This document shows, one piece after another, positions 10,220 to 21,484 of a stretch of 64,000 nucleotides of DNA. Within the stretch, counting starts at the first letter, position 1. Every line of letters begins with the position of its first letter. Under the pieces are notes generated by a model. That model saw only the letters and a list, made by a program, of their open reading frames with translations. It did no database searches and was not told where the DNA came from. This stretch comes from Candidatus Caldilinea saccharophila (lineage in GTDB: Bacteria; Chloroflexota; Anaerolineae; Caldilineales; Caldilineaceae): the NCBI GenBank assembly GCA_016710365.1, contig JADJVW010000012.1, positions 1 to 64,000 on the forward strand, given 5' to 3'. The position numbers were made by a program, and so were the translations under genes.

Positions 10220-11936
10220 TCGTCGCTCCTGGTCACGATCAGGCGGGCGTTATTAGGTGGCGTCATGATAGCCGAAGCTGCGCCATCCGGCCAGATTATC
10301 TCCAGCGTGCGCAGCGTCGCATCCGCGGGCAAGCCGAAATGGACGCGGGCCGCATCGCCGGACAGATAGCCGCCCGATGCGCGTACATCACGGCGGAAGA
10401 CGCCCTTGTCTGTAGACAATGTCAGTTGTGCGCCCACTCCTGCACGGTTGGCCGAGCCGGGCCACGCCAGATCGACCTGCAGGCTGGCGCCGTGACAGAG
10501 TTGGTTCTCGAAGAGTTGGGCGAAGCCGCGCAGGTTGTTAACGACAATATCCAAGTCGCCGTCGCTGTCCAGGTCTGCCATCACCATGCCGCGGCCGCTG
10601 GCGGTGGCGCCAAGCTGCCACTGCGGCGCGCGGTCAAACGCGCCGTCCCCGCGGTTGCGATAGGCCTGATTTTCCTCGACGAGCTCGCCGTTGGGCAGAT
10701 GGCCAAACATGTCGGCCGCGATCATGCCGTTGACCACATACAGGTCGAGTAAACCGTCCTGGTCCAGGTCGCCGTAGCGCGCCCCAACTCCAGCCGAGGC
10801 GTCGATCCGCGGCGGGTGGCCTGATTTTGCCAGCGTCCCGCACCATCGCGCACTTGCAGCACATTGGCCATCACCTGTGGATCGCCGGCCGCCCGATGCT
10901 CCTCGATCTGGTTCATCATCGGTGCCCACGCGGCCAGCGTGCGCGGCGAGATGTCATAAGGGTTCATGTCCGTGGTAAAGATCGTCAGCCCACCGCTGTT
11001 GTCAAGGTCGCCCCACTCCGTGGTCATGGTGCTGTGCGAGGTCTGGTCAAAGAGATGCACGATGTTCCACGCGGCCCCATCGCGCTGCCAGACCTTGTCG
11101 TTGAGCGCAAAGTCATTGGCGGCCCAAATTTCGGGCTGGCCGTCGCCGGTCAGGTCGGCAATGGCGATAGAGAGCGTTTCGGCCTCGCGGTCCAGAACGT
11201 GCGCCTGCCAACTCCCTTCCTGCTGCAGATGCAGCACGACCCCGGCCCGCGGGTCTGCCGCCGGCGAGTCGATGCCGTGCTGCAACAGTTCCACACCGTA
11301 GGAGCCGGTCACCAGGTCGAGATCGCCGTCGCCGTCTACATCACCCCAGGCCATGGCGTAGGCGTAGCTGTCGACGCCGAGGAGCGGCTGCAGGGTAAAG
11401 GAGGGGCGAGGGGCGAGGGGCGAGGGGCGGATGCTTTCGTCGCCGCCGTGGTTGCGCCAGAAGGAAACGCCGTCGAGTCCGCGATGGGTGAAGACGATGT
11501 CGTTCCAGCCGTCGGCGTCCACGTCAACGATGGTGACGCCGCGGCCAAAGCGATCGTCAAGCGTCTGGCTGGTAAAGGCAAGGCTGCCGTCGTTCCAGAA
11601 AATCTCCGCCTCGCGGTCGACGCTGGCAAAGACCAGGTCGAGGTCGCCGTCGTTGTCGAGATCGTTGGCGGCCACGCCTGCACCATTGCTGATGTAGGTG
11701 CTGATCTCGCGCAGCCGCGTGCCGGTGGTGAAATCGAGGCGGTGGGCGACAAAGGCGTCACTGCACCCTGACGCGGGATGCAAGGGCGCTACGGTTACGG
11801 TTGTCAGTGCAGTCGGACGTGATGCTGGAGCAGCTTGCTGAAGAGAGCGATCTGCCTGACAGCCAGCCGACCCACACAGTAACAGGGCGACGGCCCATAG
11901 GAGATGTAGAGTACGCTGCGCGCCAGGCTTGTTCAC
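10216..11936 (-). CDS. FG-GAP / ASPIC-UnbV repeat lipoprotein (frameshifted)
   Basis: An N-terminal hydrophobic segment ending in CGSAGC suggests a lipoprotein signal. Then come at least six calcium-binding FG-GAP repeats with the D-x-D-x-D-G pattern: DLDNDGDLDLVF, DVDADGWNDIVF, DVDGDGDLDLVT, DLTGDGQPEIWA, DLDQDGLLDLYV, DLDSDGDLDIVV. The C-terminus is an ASPIC/UnbV domain (RASGGYLSGDAARVHFGLP). The protein should form an extracytoplasmic beta-propeller; binding partners are unknown. The frame shifts near 10800, between QVRDGAGRWQNQA and GVGARYGDLDQDG. A low-complexity insert (RPSPLAPRPS, 11403-11428) sits between repeats 2 and 3. Its stop overlaps the start of the His-rich membrane protein. 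Confidence 0.78.
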
Positions 11937-11985
11937 CGCTCTGTTCCGCTGTTCTATCGACTGTTAATTTGGGGGCGATCCCTAA

Positions 11986-12018
11986 AAACACCGAGTTTCT
12001 TCAAGAAACTCGGTGTTT
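11986..12018. repeat. Dispersed palindrome (CCGAGTTTCTT type)
   Basis: Perfect 16-bp arms, 11986-12001 and 12003-12018, separated by one base; core CACCGAGTTTCTT. It sits between the stop of a PhyH gene and the start of the UnbV lipoprotein gene, both leftward. A close relative is at 54874-54904. Confidence 0.7.
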
Positions 12019-12031
12019 GTCGTCCGTCCCA

Positions 12032-12931
12032 TCAGAATTTCTTCTCGTCGTCTGGCCGCCAGTGATTTTGCCAGCGCGGGTCGATGCGGTCGCTGGCGCG
12101 CTGGAAGCGAATGTCGGTGGAGAGGCGCATCCGGCCTTCTGCATTCTCGTTCATCGTCGAGGCGTGGATCATGTACGGGCTGTGCACCACCATGTCGCCC
12201 GCCTCGTAGTCGGCCAGCAGCCAGCGCGTGTCGAGCCGGTCGGCCAGTTCAGGCACATTCTTGGTGAGCCAGCCGCCCTCGTTCATGTTGCGGTTGTAGG
12301 CGCTCAGCCGCTCTTCGGGTGAGAGATCGGCGTTCTTGACGGAAAACTCGGCCTCCGTCGTGCGCCCCCAGCCGTCGGAGCCTTCGAGGTAGATCAGGCC
12401 GCCCATCTCGACCGGAATATCGCCGATGGGGATCCAGCTCGTGCAGATTTGATCGGTGCCCGCGCGCAGGTAGACGAGGTCGTAGTGTGCGCCCGTACAG
12501 TTGGGGTCGCCGGGCCGTGTGTGGCGGATCAACATGCGTTTGTGCAGGTAGACCGGCTCGGCAAAGAGCGCTTCATAGAAGTTCAGGATCGGCTTGGCGA
12601 GGCAGAAGGCTTCGTACGCGGCCCAGCGCGCAATTTCCGTCGCCTTCTCCGTGAGCAGCCGTTTGTCTTCGCCGCCGCCCGCGTAGATGCCCTCGCGCGG
12701 GTCGCTGCCCGGTGCAACCAGGCCAGTATCGCGTAAGGCAGCAAAGTAGCGCCGCCGGAAATCCCATACTTCGGCCGGGTCGATTAGGTGCTTCAGCCAG
12801 ACATAGCCCTGCACGTTGTACTGTTCGCGCAACGCATCGATCGGCTGGGCGGGATTGGTCGGCGTCAACCGGCCGAGACGGTCGGGCCGGTCGGCGAGGG
12901 TATAGCCGTTGCTGCGCAGTGATTTTTCCAT
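12032..12931 (-). CDS. Phytanoyl-CoA dioxygenase (PhyH) family protein
   Basis: A 299-residue Fe(II)/2-oxoglutarate dioxygenase of the PhyH family. The metal triad is intact: H-Y-D in CTGAHYDLVYLRAG near residue 165, and the distal His in PYMIHASTMNENAEGRMRL, which also supplies the 2-oxoglutarate Arg. The open frame continues upstream to 13246, but that part is only an antisense reading of the permease gene; MEKSLRSNGY at 12931 is the natural start. It follows the second permease gene by 14 bp and is therefore the last gene of the sugar ABC transporter operon. This suggests hydroxylation of an imported compound, but the substrate is unknown. Confidence 0.82.
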   Translation of the reverse strand: MEKSLRSNGYTLADRPDRLGRLTPTNPAQPIDALREQYNVQGYVWLKHLIDPAEVWDFRRRYFAALRDTGLVAPGSDPREGIYAGGGEDKRLLTEKATEIARWAAYEAFCLAKPILNFYEALFAEPVYLHKRMLIRHTRPGDPNCTGAHYDLVYLRAGTDQICTSWIPIGDIPVEMGGLIYLEGSDGWGRTTEAEFSVKNADLSPEERLSAYNRNMNEGGWLTKNVPELADRLDTRWLLADYEAGDMVVHSPYMIHASTMNENAEGRMRLSTDIRFQRASDRIDPRWQNHWRPDDEKKF

Positions 12932-12945
12932 TGTCAATGAAGTTG

Positions 12946-13859
12946 TCAACCCTTCAACCCTGTCGTTGAGATGCCTTCGATAAAGGTGCGCTGCGCAAAG
13001 ATAAAGATCAGAATGATGGGCAGCGCCACCAGCGTGCTCACTGCCATCAGATGCGGATAGGCCAACGCGGTGGTGCCCATGCTGAGCGCCAGCGTGCGCA
13101 TGCGATAGATCGCCAGCGCCAGCGGCTGCATCGATTCGGTGTTGATGTAGATCAGCGGCCCCAGGTAGTTGTTCCACGCGCCAAGAAAAGCAAAGAGCAT
13201 CACTACCGCCATCGCCGGCTTGGAGAGCGGCACAATGATGCGCCACAGGATGCCGAGTTCACCCGCGCCGTCGATGCGCGCCGCGTCCGACAATTCTTCA
13301 GGCAGGCTCATAAAGAATTGGCGCAGCAGGAAGATGAAGTACGCGTTGCCAAAGAGCGACGGCACGACAAAAGGCCAGTAGGTGTTGATCCAGCCCAGGT
13401 TCTTGAAGATGATGAAGAGCGGCACCATCGTCACCTGCCACGGCAGCATCATGGTGGCGATGCAGACCCAGAAAAGCTTGTCGCGCCCGCGCCAGGGAAT
13501 CTTGGCAAAGCCGTAGGCGATCAGCAGCGACGAGGCCAATGTGAAAAAGGTCACGGGCACGGCATAGAGAAAGACCGAGTTGAAGGCCGCGCGGTTGAAG
13601 TCAAAGCGCGTCCAGGCGTCGGCAAAATTGTTCCAATAGGCTGGATTGGGGATCAGCACTGGCGGCACTGTGTAGATCTGCGGGTCATCCTTGAGTGCAG
13701 AGGTGGCCATCCAATAGAGCGGGAATATCCACGTAATGCCCAGGACGATCAACGCCAAGTAGATCAGCCCCAGATTGAAGCCTTTGGCGAAGGATTGTGA
13801 ACGCGGCTTGGTGGCCTGCTGCACCTGCGGTTTTCTGGCAACGGTCTGGCTGGCGCTTG

Positions 13860-13863
<4 letters not shown>
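12946..13863 (-). CDS. Carbohydrate ABC transporter permease (MalG/CUT1 type)
   Basis: A 305-residue inner-membrane permease with six predicted membrane segments. It carries the EAA loop that contacts the ATPase, DAARIDGAGELGILWRIIVP, in the cytoplasmic loop before the last two helices. The cytoplasmic N-terminus and the ISTTGLKG C-terminus fit the MalG-like subunit of CUT1 sugar importers. Its ATG overlaps the stop of the first permease as ATGA. No ATPase gene is present in this operon, so a shared MsmK/MalK-type ATPase elsewhere is likely. Confidence 0.88.
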
Positions 13864-14777
<914 letters not shown>

Positions 14778-14840
14778 ATCTATCTCCTGGAAAGGTAGAA
14801 AAGTCGGCTGACTGAAGCAGACAAAACAAGGAGTAATCTG

Positions 14841-14875
14841 AAGATGACTGTCACTTTGGAAGTGACAGTCATCTT
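14841..14875. repeat. 16-bp perfect hairpin between binding-protein and permease genes
   Basis: Arms 14841-14856 and 14860-14875 with a 3-nt loop; core GACTGTCACTT. No run of T follows on the coding (minus) strand, so it is more like a processing or mRNA-stabilising stem than a full terminator. Its position after the binding-protein gene matches the common arrangement that gives more binding protein than permease. Confidence 0.75.
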
Positions 14876-14903
14876 TTCAGCCAACTGCTAATCTACACGC
14901 AAC

Positions 14904-16272
14904 TTACCCCAACCCCTGCGCCTGCCATTCACCTTCGGCGCGCTTCTGCAGCTCGTCGGCCGCGGCCTGCGCACTCATCAGGTCGCGATAGACCTGTTCG
15001 CGCAGTTCGGTGTACTGGGTGATGACGAAGTCGTTGATGGGGCAGCGACGCCCGATCGTCCATTCGGTGACTTCGGGGCCGGCGTCGACATAGAAGGCCA
15101 GGCCCGGGTACTTGTTCTTGTCGATGGTCTGCAGCCACGACTTGACGCCGTGGATCCAGCCGACTTCTTCAAAAATGGTATTGAGCGCGGTGGGAGTCTG
15201 GAAGAATTCGCCCAGCTTGAACGCGCCTTCCTTGTTCTTGGCATCCTTGAAGATAATGACGGCGTGCAGACCGGTCGCCATAATATTGACGTCCTTGCGG
15301 TCGGCCGGCACCGGCGCCCACGAAGCACGATTGTACTGCGCGACTTCCGGCTTCTGAATCTGCGTCTCGCCTGGATGCCAGTAGCCTTCGATGATCATGT
15401 TCTGGATGCCCGCGTTGTAGGACGCGCCCCAGGTGCCGTTGCCCTCGACCTGACGCATCCCGGCAAACTGATCCGGCCCGGCATAACGAATGAATTCACC
15501 TAAGGTGTCGAGACCTTCGGCCATGCGCGGGTTGGCAAGATCGAACTTGCCGGTCTCTTCGTCGAACCATTTGACGCCGTAGGAGCCGGCCAGGAAGTCC
15601 GGCTCATTGGCGATGGCGTCATAGGGGTCGAGACCGAATTGCAGCAGATTGCCGGCGTCATCTTTCTTGGTCATCGCCTTGTGCCATTCCATCGCCTCAT
15701 CCCACGTCTTGGGCAACGTAGTGGCGTCAAGTCCTTCCGCCTCCGCGGCGTTGGTGTTGACATTCAGTCCCCACCAGTTGAAGCACTCGATGCCGGGCAC
15801 GCCGATCATGCCGCCCTTATAGAACGCGCTGTTCCACACACCGTCCAGAATATCGTCGGCCTTCAACACCGTGCTGGCGTCGGCCATATCCTTGACATCA
15901 ATGGTGGCGCCGCGCGTAAAGAGGTTGACGTAGGAGTAGTTGGAGCCACCGTCGGGCGGGGTGCCGGCGGCAATAGCCGTCAAGAGCGAATCCTGGTTGG
16001 CGGACCCTTTAAACTCCAGGGGTGGCGTCGCCCATGTGCTGCTTGAACTCATCGGTCGCAGCAATTTTTTCCATGGCCGGGTCAAGGTTGCCCCAGGAAT
16101 ACCAGTATTGAACGACATTGCCTGCCGCGGCCGGTGCGGCCGCGCCCTCGCCGCCAGCCGCGGGAGCAGCACTTGGCGCAGCAGAGGGTGCACAGGCCGC
16201 CAACGTCACCACACCTGCCGTCATCGCGCCCCACTGCAGGAACTGACGCCGGCTGATTCCATTGTTGTTCAT
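14904..16272 (-). CDS. Carbohydrate ABC transporter substrate-binding lipoprotein (frameshifted)
   Basis: The N-terminus (ISRRQFLQWGAMTAG) carries a twin-arginine-like RR motif and a lipobox ending LAAC, followed by an Ala/Pro/Gly-rich linker, so this is an anchored extracytoplasmic lipoprotein. The rest is a family 1 solute-binding fold (YWYSWGNLDPAMEK, then TAIAAGTPPDGGSNYSYVNL, LPKTWDEAMEWHKAM, FKLGEFFQTP). The frame breaks at about 16018 inside a run of C: MGDATP is in one frame and PLEFKGSANQ in the next; one added base restores a ~455-residue protein. It is the first transport gene of the operon feeding the two permeases downstream. The sugar cannot be named. Confidence 0.85.
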
Positions 16273-16464
16273 GGGAAAAAGTCCTTTCATATCAACTGGA
16301 TTGGTTAGACGAAACATTACATTCAGACAAAGCAGGGGGCGCCCAATTGTTTGCACAGCATGGGAGAGAGCACTCTTATAGGCACAGGATCTGCTTGGCC
16401 CACATTGCTCAAATTACGATTCTTCTGTGGCGCCTCGAATAATACCTGGAAGGCCACATCTCTG

Positions 16465-19400
16465 TCAAACGGCTGCAGGCCGAACGCTTGCTACGACAAA
16501 CTCATTTGTCATCTTGCGATGCAGTGTTGCCCCCCAATGGGCGGGCTCCTGCTGTAAAACGTCATCGAATGCCGCAATTGCTTCATCCTGGTGCTGTAGC
16601 CCCAGATAGCCAAGCCCTTCCATATACGCGCAATGGATCTGGTTGCGCCGCGTCAGGTCGTCGTAGAAAACCAGAAAATCGGGCAGCGAGACCGCGAAAT
16701 AGTCCATCGTTACTTTGTCGTTGCGGTGCGCCTGGCCATACTCGACCAACTGCTCACAGATCGCGGTCGCTTGCTGGGCTTCGCCCAGGGCAGCGTGCGA
16801 CAATGCCTGGTACAACACCAGATCCGGCGACCGGTCGTTGTAATACATCGCGGCGCTAAGCGTGACCTCTCCCTGCGCTGCGCGCCGATAGGATGTTGCG
16901 GCCTCGGCCTGGTTGCCGAGACCGCCATACGCCCGCCCCAGCCAGTAGTCGATGGCGTTTTCCTGCGCCCCCGACAGCTTGCCTTCCGCCAGGTTGTCTG
17001 GATAACTGTGCGCGCGCTTCAGTTGTTCGATGGCGCTAACGGCGTCTCCGGCGGCAAGCGCGGTTTTCGCCAGTTCCATCAGCGCGGTCACATACTGACC
17101 CGACACTTTGCCCTCGCCTCCCTCCCAGGGATGAAAGGTGCGCGCCAGCAGGATCGCCAACGCTTCGGCATAACGCCCAGTCAGGTTGAGCAGTGTGACA
17201 TACTCCACGGTCAGATCGTCGCGTTCATCCACCAGCGCCTGGTGCGCGGCAAGCTGCGCCAACCGCGCCGCAGGTAATTTACCCAACTTCTTGTCAAGCT
17301 GATCCAACTCGAAGAAGACGCGGCTATCGGTGGGGTCGAGCGCAAAGGCGCGCGCATAGCTGGCCTGCGCACCGGCGCCGTCCCCACGCTGGTTCATATA
17401 CGCCAGCCCCAAATTGCGCTGTACAGTGGCAAAGTCCGGGTCGAGCGCAGCCGAGCGCTCCCACAACTCAATTGCAGCGTCATAAACGTGATGCGCGTAC
17501 AGAAACGTGCCGAGATAAAATGGCGCGCGCGCATCCTGCGGCTGCCGCGCCATCGCCGCGGTCAGCGCCGGCGCGCACTCCACCTCGTTCGGAAAGCAGT
17601 AGTCGGGCGCGGCGGTCGCACCCAGGGCAAAGCAGACGTCTGCACCGGTCGCGTCGCCGGCCTGGAGCCGCAGCCAGCCACGATAGTAATGCACCATCGG
17701 GTTGTGCGGCGATGCGTCCGCCAGCAGCCGATCAGCCGCGTCGAAGCAACCAGCGTGCGCATATTCCAGCGCCAGTTCAATCAGTGTACCTGCGTCATCC
17801 TGCACAAGGTTGTGAAATGCATGGTCATCCGTCAGCAGGAATTGCTCAAAGTGCAGGCCGTAGTGGAGCGGTGCATACGCCAGTCCGGTCGCAATCGCGG
17901 CGGCGGCTTCGTCGCTGCGCCCACTGCGGCGGAGCAAGGCAGCCTGCAACAGAAACGCGCCGTAGTGACGCCCGTTGCGGGCCAGACAACGTTCAACCAG
18001 CTCGAGCGCTTCCGGGTCGTTGCCGCGACGGGCCGCGAGCCGCGCCAGCTCGAAGTAGGCGGCGTCCTGCCAGGCTGCGTTCCACGTCGCTTTGTAGAAG
18101 GCGTCGAAGGCTTCCTCGTCGCGCCCCTGCCAACGCAGCGCCAGCCCCAGGTTATAGTACGGCTCCCCATCATAAGGGTTAGGATTGCGCAGCGTGAGCC
18201 GCTCGACCGCACGGCGGAAGTAGCCTTCGGCTTCAGCAAATTGCCCCTGGCGCAGCCGGCGCAGACCGAGCGCATTGTTGCAGCGGCTGTCGAGCGGGTC
18301 ACGGCGCAGCGCTTCCACGTAGTAGGGCTCCGCGTCGTAAGTGGCGTGGCGATATTGCTCCAGGTGCAGCCCGTTGAGAAAAAGTTCCTCGTTGGTGGCA
18401 AGTTCAGCCGGCGGCCGGGCGGGCGTGGCTGGCTGCGGCGGCGCCAGATGCTTATCCGGCAGCGGCGTGAAAGCAAGTAAAGTGCGCTCGCCCTCGCTTA
18501 CGCGCAAGGTGACCTGCTGTGGAAGCACGCCGATCGGCAGCGCGACCGTGGTCTGAAACACGGCTTCCGGCGACAACGCCGCGTCCTGGCGGAAGCAGAC
18601 TTCATTGGCGGCCGTCAGGGTCACAGTCACAGTGCGCGGGCTGGTAAGGTAGACGCCAAGCTGCGCGCAGCCTTCGCTGATCTCCAGGTTGAGCACGGCC
18701 GCGGGAGAAGCATTTTTGACGCCGCCGATCGTTTTGAAGGGCATGAAGACTTGTGTGAAGCGCTTTTCTTCGCCCGGTTGCAGCCAGGAGAAATCGGGCT
18801 GGTTGTCGGTGAACGCGCCGCACATCAGTTCGATGTAGGGGCCGTCAGCATCGGTGAGTTGGCGATCCCAGGTCTGGCCGAAGTTGCTGTTGCCCCACGT
18901 CCATTGCTTCTTGCCCGGCACGAGATGGTGGTTGGCGACGTGCAACATGCCGGCCTGCCTGCCGTGGTCGTAGCAGCCCAAAAAGTCGAAATCGGAATGA
19001 TAGGCCATGTAGGACGTCGGAACAGGAATGTTTTTGTAGCGCGAAATGTCAGTGCCGGGCGAATAATCGACTTTGTAATAGGCGCCCGTCGCAATCGGGA
19101 AGGACGAAACCGCGCGCTTGCCATGATCCATCACCGCGAAAACGTCGGGCGGGAAGATCGATTGGTAGTCGTCGTTGACGTGCACCGCGGGGTTGGCCCA
19201 CCACAAGAAGGTCTGCGGGAACGGTGTGCGGTTGTAGAGCTGGACGTCGATCTCCAGGTAGGCGCGGTCGGGATAGAGGCGGAAGCCAGCCATGCTCTGC
19301 GTGCGGAACATGCGCTCGATCTCGCCCATCCACACGGTCTGGCTGCCGTCGGCGTGCGCTTCGATGCGATAATCGACGGGAGAAAACGTGGTGGGTCGGT

Positions 19401-19782
19401 GATGCTGCGGCCAGTTGAACTCGATGCCGCCCGAAATCCACGGCCCGGTCAGACCGACCAGCGCCGGCTTGATCACGCGATTGTAATAGACGAAGTGGTA
19501 GTCGTTGGTCTTATCAAGCGCCATTTGCACGCGGCCGCCGATCTCCGGCAGCAGCATGATCAGCAGATAACGGTTTTCCAAAAAGATGGCCGTGTACTGC
19601 TTGTCGGCCTTGTTCGCTTCGACGCGCTCCACCACCGGATAGGGATAGACCGCACCGCTGCTGCCCTGGTAGACGCGCTTTTCCAGGAACAATGGATTTT
19701 TTTGTGGCTGGCCGATGCCGTAGGTAGGAATGGTGATCTTTGTTTCATGCACGCTGACCACCGATTGGTGTGGGTCGGTCAT
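16465..19782 (-). CDS. DUF5107 domain and tetratricopeptide repeat protein
   Basis: A 1105-residue protein without a signal peptide. Residues ~15-400 form a DUF5107 domain, a galactose-mutarotase-like beta-sandwich (LLPEIGGRVQMALDK; GGIEFNWPQHHRPTT; WANPAVHVNDDYQSIFPPD). A linker of beta-structure follows, then from ~480 a long array of TPR units (for example YYNLGLALRWQGRDEEAF, FYLGTFLYAHHVYDAAIELW, YWLGRAYGGLGNQAEAATSY). Such proteins occur with sugar transport and glycosidase genes, which suggests carbohydrate binding or sensing; no activity is established to my knowledge. ATG 19782 was preferred to 19854 because the domain starts near there. It is upstream of and on the same strand as the ABC operon, 192 bp away. 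Confidence 0.8.
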   Translation of the reverse strand: MTDPHQSVVSVHETKITIPTYGIGQPQKNPLFLEKRVYQGSSGAVYPYPVVERVEANKADKQYTAIFLENRYLLIMLLPEIGGRVQMALDKTNDYHFVYYNRVIKPALVGLTGPWISGGIEFNWPQHHRPTTFSPVDYRIEAHADGSQTVWMGEIERMFRTQSMAGFRLYPDRAYLEIDVQLYNRTPFPQTFLWWANPAVHVNDDYQSIFPPDVFAVMDHGKRAVSSFPIATGAYYKVDYSPGTDISRYKNIPVPTSYMAYHSDFDFLGCYDHGRQAGMLHVANHHLVPGKKQWTWGNSNFGQTWDRQLTDADGPYIELMCGAFTDNQPDFSWLQPGEEKRFTQVFMPFKTIGGVKNASPAAVLNLEISEGCAQLGVYLTSPRTVTVTLTAANEVCFRQDAALSPEAVFQTTVALPIGVLPQQVTLRVSEGERTLLAFTPLPDKHLAPPQPATPARPPAELATNEELFLNGLHLEQYRHATYDAEPYYVEALRRDPLDSRCNNALGLRRLRQGQFAEAEGYFRRAVERLTLRNPNPYDGEPYYNLGLALRWQGRDEEAFDAFYKATWNAAWQDAAYFELARLAARRGNDPEALELVERCLARNGRHYGAFLLQAALLRRSGRSDEAAAAIATGLAYAPLHYGLHFEQFLLTDDHAFHNLVQDDAGTLIELALEYAHAGCFDAADRLLADASPHNPMVHYYRGWLRLQAGDATGADVCFALGATAAPDYCFPNEVECAPALTAAMARQPQDARAPFYLGTFLYAHHVYDAAIELWERSAALDPDFATVQRNLGLAYMNQRGDGAGAQASYARAFALDPTDSRVFFELDQLDKKLGKLPAARLAQLAAHQALVDERDDLTVEYVTLLNLTGRYAEALAILLARTFHPWEGGEGKVSGQYVTALMELAKTALAAGDAVSAIEQLKRAHSYPDNLAEGKLSGAQENAIDYWLGRAYGGLGNQAEAATSYRRAAQGEVTLSAAMYYNDRSPDLVLYQALSHAALGEAQQATAICEQLVEYGQAHRNDKVTMDYFAVSLPDFLVFYDDLTRRNQIHCAYMEGLGYLGLQHQDEAIAAFDDVLQQEPAHWGATLHRKMTNEFVVASVRPAAV

Positions 19783-20163
19783 TCGACTATCTCCTCTTTG
19801 TGGTGACGCGCCGAGGCAGGGTTGCCGGCAATTTCGTTCAACCAGGCGGCTCACAGCCTGCTCCCGGCGCGTCGTGGCCCAGGCGCCTGAATCCCGGTGG
19901 AACTCATTTGGTTTGTCTCAGCGTAGCAGGATTCGATTGGGGCGACAATGGATGATCTCTCAGTGAACCTGGAGGATATTGTGCAATGGCCGCCGCGCGG
20001 GGCGACGCACGCTGCAAAGGGAGTTTCTTGCGTGGTTGTCAGAAACGATTATGATAGGAGCCGTCCATCGGCCGAATCCGTGCGGATTTAGGCTGTGATT
20101 GGCGCAGATGCCTGGTGAGGCGGAGCGCACGCCGCAAAATGTCGGCCAGATAAAGGAGTGATT
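19783..20163. other. Intergenic region between divergent genes
   Basis: About 380 bp separating the DUF5107-TPR gene from the rightward lipoprotein gene. It must hold both promoters. The only clear signal is AAAGGAG at 20152-20158, a ribosome binding site for the GTG at 20164. No RNA gene, repeat or further ORF is supported. Confidence 0.5.
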
Positions 20164-21484
20164 GTGAATTGGAGAAGTATAAACCGTGCGCGGTTTTATA
20201 GCCTGTTGCTTGCCGCCATGATCGGCGTAGCCGGCTGCGGCCAGTTAGACTTTGCGATGGGGCCATTGCTCAGCGAAGTAACGGTTTCTAAGAGTGAAAT
20301 CACACCCAATGCTGACGGACAGGACGACGCAACCGAAATCACCTACACCTTGCGCCGCCCGGCTGACGTAAGCATCTATTTCGAGAACGCGGCGGGCGAA
20401 CGCTTTTATTTCCGCGACAATCGCCGCCGGGCGCCGGGCGCCTACAGCGTGTTGTGGGGCGGCGTGGTGGACAACCCGGAAACGGTCGATCTGGGCTACG
20501 GGCCGGTCGAAATTCTCAGCCGCGTGCTGCCTGACGGCGACTATCGCTGGGTCGTTGCGGCCGTTGAGGACAACGGCGCCCCGGTTGAGGCGTCGGGGCA
20601 GATCACCCTGCGCGACGGCGATACGGTGATGCCGGAATTGCAGAACTTCACGGTGGCGCCGGAAATTTTCCGTCCCAATCAAGATGGCCTTGCCGACGAT
20701 CGGGTCTCCATCGGTTATTTTCTCACCAAAGAGGTGCAGTCAATCAATCTTTTTCTGCGCGACCCGCAGAAACCGGAATTGCGCTATTTTATCGCCGAAG
20801 CGCCGGGTCTGGTCAAGCCGACCGAACGCGGCTATCACGATTACAGCTACGATGGCGGCGTCGATCTGAACGCCGAACCACCGCCGGACGGCGCCTATGA
20901 ATTGGTGGGTGAAGCGCGCGATGCCGCCGGCAACAGCGTGCGCGTTGTGCGTGAACTGACCTTCGAAGAAGGCGGCAAACCGCGCGCGGATGTCGTGGGC
21001 GGCGAGATCGACTGGGAGGGGGAGAACGGGCGTAGGGTGTTGCTGGCGTTCGGCGACAAGCTTTGCTTCACGGCGTATGTTGAGAACGAAAGCACCGTGC
21101 CCATTCGCACCAGCGGCCCCTGGCCTGGTCAGGTCTACCATTACGCCGAAAACTACAACACGCTGTCCGTCGCACAGGACGAGCCAAGCTGGCTCCAGCA
21201 GGATGGCGCGTGGCGCTTTGGCGTCAACTTTGATACGACCGGCATCGATTTCCCTTATCGATGGGCGATCGGCCGGCAGGAAGACCTGGAGAAGCGCATC
21301 ATCGACGGCCGCGAGCAGTGGTACTTGATGCCCGGCAAGCGCGGCCAGGTCAGCGGCTGCATCGTGCTTGACGAGAAGCTGCCGATCGGTACGCCGCTTC
21401 TGGTGGGGCGGCCTGATCCATCAAGGCGTCGAAGTGGCGAACAACAATATCGACCGCATTACCGTGGAGTTGGGGACGCCGTGA
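20164..21484 (+). CDS. Secreted lipoprotein with FlgD-like Ig domains (3' frameshift)
   Basis: The N-terminus is basic then hydrophobic, ending in the lipobox IGVAGC, so this is an anchored lipoprotein. Two FlgD-type Ig modules follow, marked by EITPNADGQDDATEITYTL near residue 45 and FRPNQDGLADDRVSIGYFL near 175. Start GTG 20164 was chosen because AAAGGAG sits 5 nt upstream; GTG 20158 would overlap that site. As written, the frame runs on into the next gene. One G too many in the GGGG run at 21405-21408 explains this: removing it gives GGLIHQGVEVANNN and a stop at 21482-21484, overlapping the glycosyltransferase GTG. The role is unknown; a cell-surface or polymer-associated function is plausible. 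Confidence 0.68.

Noticed and set aside
12932..13246. N-terminal extension of the PhyH protein
   Set aside because: It overlaps the permease coding sequence in another frame and has no conserved residues; the start at 12931 is natural.
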